A DNA stretch of 64,000 bases from Megachile rotundata (Eukaryota > Arthropoda > Insecta > Hymenoptera > Megachilidae), in NCBI RefSeq assembly GCF_050947335.1, contig NC_134993.1:13206001-13270000 (forward strand). The letters run 5' to 3'. The notes beneath the pieces are model-generated. The model saw nothing but the letters and a program-made list of their open reading frames with translations. It searched no databases and was not told the origin of the DNA. The translations under genes were made by a program, and so were the position numbers. Positions 58,001 to 64,000 of this stretch are shown here, piece by piece. Every line of letters starts with the position of its first letter. Position 1 is the stretch's first letter.

Positions 58001-61000
58001 AAATATTTTGGTTAGGTTAAATTTTGTTGACGGTTAGGTTATATTTTGTTGATGGTTAGGTTAAATTTTGTTGACAGTTAGGTTAAGTTATCGTTGACGA
58101 AGTTAGTCTTTAGAGTGGAGCGTACCGTGCCGGATGATCCGGTCGGAACGTGAGGTCGACCCAGCGAGATGTTTGGCATGGACGGTGAACTGAACAACGA
58201 CAGGTCCGAAAGACTACCCTGTTGACTGCTGCTGGACAGAGGACCGCCGTAGCCGGTGTTTTCGGTTTCCTGTGGGTGGAAGAGCAGATGAGTATCTCGA
58301 ATGATTGGTAATTTTGTATGTGGAGGTGCAAGGGGGTAAAAGTACTCACCTCTTGAATGGCTGTCGCGTTGCCGGCCGCGGTAGGACTCGCTTGGGAATT
58401 GTTAACGGTCGGCGGTGAGTTAGGCCCAGACTCTGGATTGCTGCTAGAATCTGGAAAAGGTATCGTCAGCGTTGCGTCGATGAGCGTCGCCGCGGTTACC
58501 CGCGACGCATTCGCGGAGATCGAAATTCGAGCGAGCCTCTCCGTTTTCTCTCTCTCTCTTTCTCTCTCTTTCCCTCTGTCCCTGTTCCTCTCCCTGTACG
58601 TTTCTACATCGGAGAATGAGAACGAGAGAACAGCGGAGACGGGTCGAAGCGGAGCGCGCGTACGCGCTCGGCGAACTGTATCGTTTTTAAATTGTTACTG
58701 TGATCGGTAATCGGTTCTCGTCGTCAGTCATGCTGTTACTTGGACACTTGCAAAAAAGGCAAAAAAATCAACGGTCGATTAATCGAAAAAACACGGATGC
58801 AACGAAACCGTTCGACTAATGCTCACGCACAGGAAGAGTCGAGAAAGATCGACGAGATCGAACGAAAGTCCGACCGAGCTCGATCGAAGGACGTACTTGC
58901 TAGCAGTGACCTCCGCTTGAGGTGCGACAGCAGACGGTCCTTCCGGCGTGCCATCAGGGGTGAGTTTCTCGAGGCGGCCATGTTCCTCTCCACGCGTTGC
59001 TTTAATCGCACCTTCAGCAGGTTCGGCTCCGAGGCTGGCCAATTTTAGCCAGGGTTAGTGGTTGGTCGTCCACGTATGGGGCCGGAGAAACGGTGGCAAA
59101 AACAAGGGAGGGAGCAGGAAAGGCAAAAAATCGCAGGGAGAGGAAGTGGAAGTAGGAGTGGATCGCAAAGGCAACACGTAATGGGGAACAGGGAACGCGT
59201 TTGGCGTTGTACAGGCAAAATGATTGGATCGCAAAAAACCATGCTTTAGTAGGCATTCTACTATCGTACATAGGCACACATAGAAAGAGAGACTACCTTT
59301 CACCAAGTATGCGTATCACTCGACACCACGGGGGATATTATTATATCTTAGGACGTATTGCTCACGTTCGAGAGTATATGTACCTGTTTTCCGGAGGGGA
59401 AAGTCGTCCGCGAACTTCTCTTGGAGCATCTGCGGCATGCGGTAGGGGTGCGAGGAGTTCACGGTGCCTGCCGATTCTGACTGTGGCTGCAACCTGATTG
59501 GATAATATTTCACAAGATAATTTTAATACTATCTCAATTTTAAAATACTCTTTAGATAAAATAGTATGAACTACTTCAAGAATGAGATATTTTCATTGGA
59601 ACCATCTGAGCTACATAACAAGTAGCTCACCTTACAAGTATTGTTCAAGTTATTCTTATGGAATACACGTTTGAATCTCCTGTTCAAAATGAAGAACACG
59701 AGAGAAATTGATCATGAGGACACAAGAGCTAACATGAGGACACAAGTAAAAGAAAGAAGCAAAATTTTAAGGGTTGTCGTCCACATAATAACAGCTAGCT
59801 AACTCTCGTGTCATTAACAGTCCTTAACAGCCTGTTAAAGTTTTTAACAGTCTGTCATTAACAATCAACATATAATAACAGCTTGTCTGTCTAGCTGGCA
59901 ATGCTAGCTTGTCTAAGCTGACAATCAAACAATTGTGGTCCGCATTATTAAGAAAATATTAAGCTTGATTCCCTGTGCCCTTAATTCAACGACAACCTCG
60001 AAGCAAAGGACGTTCAAAGAAGCTCCAAACGTGAATTCGACTCTCACCAGCTTCTGTAACCAGGTGTACCAGGAACCGCTCCGTTCGCGGCGGCAGCAGC
60101 CTCCCTCTGCTTCTTGTTCACAAGGAAGCTCTGAAATTGTAAACTCTCTTATCAAAAGCTCAGATCACCTATTAAAGTATGTGGTTCAACGCTCTTCGAC
60201 ACTGTAATTGTTCGTTTCTAGTGTTGTACCTGAAGCCGTTGCTTGACCTCCGTCGAGGCGATCGCGCTGTGATCGTGCTTATCCTTTTTCCTGAGCGCCT
60301 CCAGCCTCTCCTTCTCCCTCCGTTGCTCCTCCAGCTGCTTCTGCTGCTCCCATAGCTATGACAGAACATCAAGGATCAGTTACCAAGAATTTTATAGTCA
60401 GGGATTATGTTTCTAGTTGGAGAGGGTTAATGTGGAAGGAATGGACAAGGGATTGACTTTGAAAGAATGGACAAGGGATTCACTTTGAAAGAATGGACTC
60501 TGGGGATACCAAGGAGCAGAGGAGGATTCATAAATAGATTATGGAGAGCATGGAGAGTGGGGGGATTTAGAGAGTTTATATAATAGATTTGGCAACTGGG
60601 ACTTTGCAAGGAGGATTTTGGAGGATTGGGTAATTCTAGTAAGGAGTTTTGGGGATTTGGTAATCCTAGTAAGGACTTTTGGAGTATTTTGTGATCCTAG
60701 TAAGGACTTTTCATGCATTTGGAGATCTCAGTAAGGACTTTTGGAGGATTTGGTAATCCAAGTAAGGACTTTTGGTGCATTCGGTGATCCCAGTAAGGAG
60801 TTTTGGAGGATTTAGTAATCCCCGTAAGGACTTTTGATGCATTTGGTGATCCCAATAAGGACTTTTGGTGCATTCGGTGATCCCAGTAAGGACTGTTGGG
60901 GGATTTAGTAATCCCCGTAAGGACTTTTGATGCATTTGGTGATCCCAATAAGGACTTTTGGTGCATTTGGTGATCCCAGTAAGGACTGTTGGGGGATTTG

Positions 61001-63156
61001 ATAATCTCAGTAAAAACTTTTAAAGGATTTAGCAATCCCAGTAAAGACTGTTGGGGGATTTAGTAATCCCAGTAAGTACTTCTGGAGGATTTGGTAATCC
61101 CAATAAAGACTTTTGGTGGATTTGCTATTCCCAGAAGTCTGAAAAGTATTTGATAAGGGATACCTCAGTACTCCTAGTCCAATTTAATTCCCAAAGGGTT
61201 TTAGAAGAACAACCAAACATGTATCGCCCACTTACTCCTTCTGCATCTTACTTTACTAGATCTTACACTTTCAGATCTCCCTAAGCTTGTGACCATCCCT
61301 GAAGAGGATGATTCTGGAGGATCTTATAATCTCAGAAGTTTGATAAGTATTTGAAAACCAAGAGGTACTTCAAGGGTACACCTTGTCCCAAACTTAATTT
61401 TTGAAAGAGTACCCTTAGTTTTAGAAGAATAACCAAATGTGTATCTCCCACTTACTCCTCCTGCATCTTACTTTACTAGATTTTATACTTTCAGATATCT
61501 CTAAGCTTATGACCATCCCTGAAGAGGATGATTCTGGAGGATCTTGTAATCCCAGAAGTTTGATAAGTATTTGAAAACCAAGAGGTACTTCAAGGGTACG
61601 CCTGGTCCCAAACTTAATTTTTGAAAGCGTAACCTTAGTTTTGGATCTTACTACACTACATCTTACACTTTCAGATCTCCCTAAACTTGTGACCATCCCT
61701 GAGGACAGTGTTGATGAAGACTTGATCTGGTTATCCTAGAAGTTTGAGGAGTATTTGAAAACCAAGAGATACTTCAGGGGTACACCTGCTCCCAAACTTA
61801 ATTCTTGAGAGAGTAACCAAACATGGATCTCCCTCTTACACCTTCTGCATCTTACTTTCGGATATCCCTAAACTTGCGATCATCCCTGAGTATAGGGTTG
61901 ATGAAGACTTCACAAAGAAATCGGAGCCTCAACCCTCGACGACATCGTAAGACTCAAATCCTCCTCCAGAAGTAACGGTTATTCTCTGTCGTCTCTCGTT
62001 CATATCGTCGCGGGCTTGCGAGAGGAATATTCCGCTGGACTTTTGACTCGAGGAAGACAATGGGAGAAGGCGTGTAGGATATAATCTCGAATAGAAGGAG
62101 AAGATGAGAGCACGTAGTAGATGAGGATGTAGTAGAAGATGGAAGCAGTGGAAAGGGAAGTTTACCTTCAGCTGATGCATCTGTTGCTCGTGCAACTCTG
62201 CCAGTTGTCGTTCCTGCGCCTGGTACTGCTGTCGCAGTATCTGCTGCTGTAGCTGATGATGCTGCTGCAGCTGAAATCAGAAAATGTGCACGTGGTTCAG
62301 CGTTCGAAACGGTTGGTTTTCGCGAATCGCGTGACCCAGACGGTACACGCGAGTACGCACGCGTTCTCGCTCGAGTTTAAAAATAACGCGCGACCGACGT
62401 CGAAGCCAGCGAGCGGTTTGAGAGCGCGACGCGCGGGAAAACGGCATCCTCGGCTATTTATAGAGAGAAAAATATGTCGGTTAGAGGACCGCGAGGCGGA
62501 AACTCCCGCGTCTTGGGGCCGAGGATCGAGCGACTGAACGACGAGGACGACGACGAACTGGAGCGTGCACCGAGAGAGGAGAAATTAGAGAAAGAGAGAG
62601 AGATAGAGAAAGAGAGGAGATACGTTACCTCGAGTATTTTTTGTTGGAGCGCGTGACCGTGCAGGGCGGTTGGGTCGGAGGCGGTGTGGTACGCGCTGGA
62701 CGTCAAGGTGGTCGCAGCACCGCCAACTCCGCCGACCAGCTCTCTCGGCCTAGACATCGGTGAGCCCGGCGTGTCCCTGGCCATTTCTGCGCACACACGA
62801 CCGCTCGTGTTTCAAACAGGAAGAAAAAGAAGAAGAAGAGGAGGAAGAGAAGGAGGAAGAAGAAGAAGACTTTCTTCTTCCTCTTCCTCTTTCGCTTCCC
62901 GTTTCTCTACCTCTCGGTCGATCACGGGGGAGGAAGGGGGTCAGAGATCGGCAAGGCCGACTGAAGACGCCGAACAGTCGTGCTTGATCGTTAAACGGTA
63001 GGAAAAGCTCGAGGCTCGATAGCGTTATTTTTAGACGCGTCATGCGCGGCAACCACCGTACGAGTCTTTTCGGCCGGTTTCGCGGGGGAAGCTTACCTTT
63101 CTGCGGCAGATGGGTAAACGCGGACGCGATTTCGACGCTTCCGTAACCCACGTCTT
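55009..63156 (-). CDS. HDAC4: Class IIa histone deacetylase HDAC4 (5' incomplete)
   Basis: Sixteen exons joined in phase, 1081 residues: 63097-63156, 62629-62786, 62166-62270, 60230-60355, 60048-60130, 59384-59493, 58897-59034, 58350-58450, 58126-58269, 57597-57990, 57041-57493, 56700-56969, 56182-56528, 55444-55998, 55139-55278, 55009-55072. The first starts mid-codon, so the N-terminal exon is to the right of the window. A Gln-rich helix (LQQHHQLQQQ), EFVLNKK-like FLVNKK and three 14-3-3-type serine sites (KTASEPNLL, RTQSAPLPLG, RALSSPLV) come before the catalytic domain. That has zinc-site LKHACDCG, RPPGHHAE, DWDVHHGNGTQQ, SAGFDA and LEGGYDL, then an ETVSAMASLS/EEPMEQ tail. It is a nuclear-cytoplasmic shuttling co-repressor that binds MEF2. 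A polyalanine tract of about 18 lies in exon 57597-57990. A Tyr replaces the vertebrate class IIa His in LEGGYDL. Confidence 0.95.
58008..58090. repeat. GGTTAGGTTA-containing short tandem repeat
   Basis: Three to four units of about 24 bp, 'ggttaggttaaattttgttg' plus 'acg', in an HDAC4 intron. Confidence 0.85.
60356..62165. repeat. HDAC4 intron with two minisatellites
   Basis: 60600-61120 is built of about 31-bp units 'cccagtaaggacttttggtg' plus 'gatttggtaat' variants, about 15 copies. 61140-61900 consists of three to four units of about 230 bp with 'gataagtatttgaaaaccaa' and 'ttactcctcctgcatcttac'. No exon was recognised inside. Confidence 0.9.
62820..62885. repeat. GAA/AGA-rich low-complexity tract
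   Basis: Purine run of AGAAGA and GGAAGA words in an HDAC4 intron, followed by a CTTCCT run on the same strand that could pair with it. Confidence 0.85.
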
Positions 63157-64000
63157 CTGGAACAGACACAAAGCATCCTTTTAACGCGCCGCGATTTTTC
63201 CGAGGAGAGGGGGAAGGAAACGGGAAGGTGAGAGAGCGCGAGCGAACTGAGAGAAGGCGAGCGAGGGGTCACTGCACGCTGCATTCCGACGAGTCAAGTC
63301 CAAGGTTAATCGCGGAGGAGGGCCGCTCGCTCTGCTCTCGCTTCCTTCTTCTCCCGTTTGGCGCGGACGAGCGACGTTCCTGAGAACGGGAACCCTTCGA
63401 GTTTCTTAAGAGTCGAGAAACGGACTATACGATTGATGAATATACTTGGTGACCAAACGATATAGATAAATTTTGCTGGAGCCATTGGGCATCTTTAGGG
63501 ACTGGCATGTGCAGTGTCGTAAAATAAAAAATATCGGCCATGTTCATTTTTTGGGGCTTCACTCAACAGGAGTGATGTTAAACAGAATATTAACAGAAAA
63601 TTACTTTTTGTAATTTGTTCAAAATATTCTATTATTAATATTAAAAATTAAATAATATATTAAATATTAATATTAATGTTAAGAACTGAAGTTTGTTCTT
63701 TAGGTTTGTCTTTAACAGGACTGACATTAAACAGAACATTAACATGACATTACTTTTTGTAATTTATCCAAAATATTGTATTATTAATGTTAAAAATTAA
63801 ATAATATATTAAATATCACTATTAAATATTAATATTAATGTTAAGAACTCAAGTTTGTTCTTTAGGTTTGTCCTTAACAGGACTGACATTAAACAGAACA
63901 TCTACAGAACATTAATTTTTGTAATTTATCTAAAATATTCTATTATTAATATTATTATTAATATTAACTATTAAATAATGTATTAAATATCAATATTATT
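63157..64000. repeat. HDAC4 upstream intron with an about 180-bp tandem repeat
   Basis: 63157-63500 is unique. 63560-64000 holds 2.5 AT-rich units sharing 'gtttgttctttaggtttgtc', 'acattaaacagaac' and 'aaattaaataatatatta'. It continues past the window edge. Confidence 0.85.

Noticed and set aside
60697..61035. 112-codon frame (-) with repeated short motifs
   Set aside because: Read of the 31-bp HDAC4 intron minisatellite.

Overview
This is a window of eukaryotic, AT-rich insect chromosome. Genes have many short introns with GT/AG borders, there is an orcokinin neuropeptide gene and a PTTH/Trunk-type hormone gene, and short TTAGG-type tracts are scattered about. The whole looks most like a hymenopteran (bee, wasp or ant). 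The order is inference from gene content, not proven by the sequence.

Layout. 1-15.9 kb holds no exon I can support. It is filled with minisatellites, an 11/33-bp 'TGACGCA' satellite and small inverted-repeat transposons, and is probably an intron or upstream region of the first gene. 15.9-25.5 kb (+) carries the last four exons of an Ig / transmembrane / TIR receptor of the interleukin-1-receptor type. 28.0-33.6 kb (-) is a complete 14-exon ABCC4-like ABC transporter. 36.0-37.9 kb (+) is the ITFG1/TIP homologue. 38.3-40.1 kb (-) is Cdk5. 42.7-43.7 kb (+) is an unrecognised small membrane-anchored coiled-coil protein. 43.8-47.5 kb (-) is the orcokinin gene, with alternative A and B 3' ends. 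50.1-51.2 kb (+) is a cystine-knot hormone of the PTTH/Trunk family. 55.0-63.2 kb (-) is class IIa histone deacetylase HDAC4, whose 5' end runs off the right edge.

These genes are not an operon. They alternate in divergent pairs (ABCC4/ITFG1, Cdk5/coiled-coil gene, orcokinin/PTTH-like) and convergent pairs (IL1R-like/ABCC4, ITFG1/Cdk5, coiled-coil/orcokinin, PTTH-like/HDAC4). Two secreted peptide-hormone genes lie back to back, each with a TATA-like box about 70 bp before its ATG.

The most interesting items are: the IL-1R-type TIR receptor in an insect, with an altered box 2; the PTTH/Trunk-like hormone, which appears to lack the last knot cysteine; a Cdk5 intron minisatellite that has multiplied the exon's own 5' splice site; a palindrome loaded with CTCF-like sites; and a partial second copy of an ABCC4 exon. 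Exon borders were set by hand from splice signals and reading-frame phase, and all multi-exon models stay in frame.
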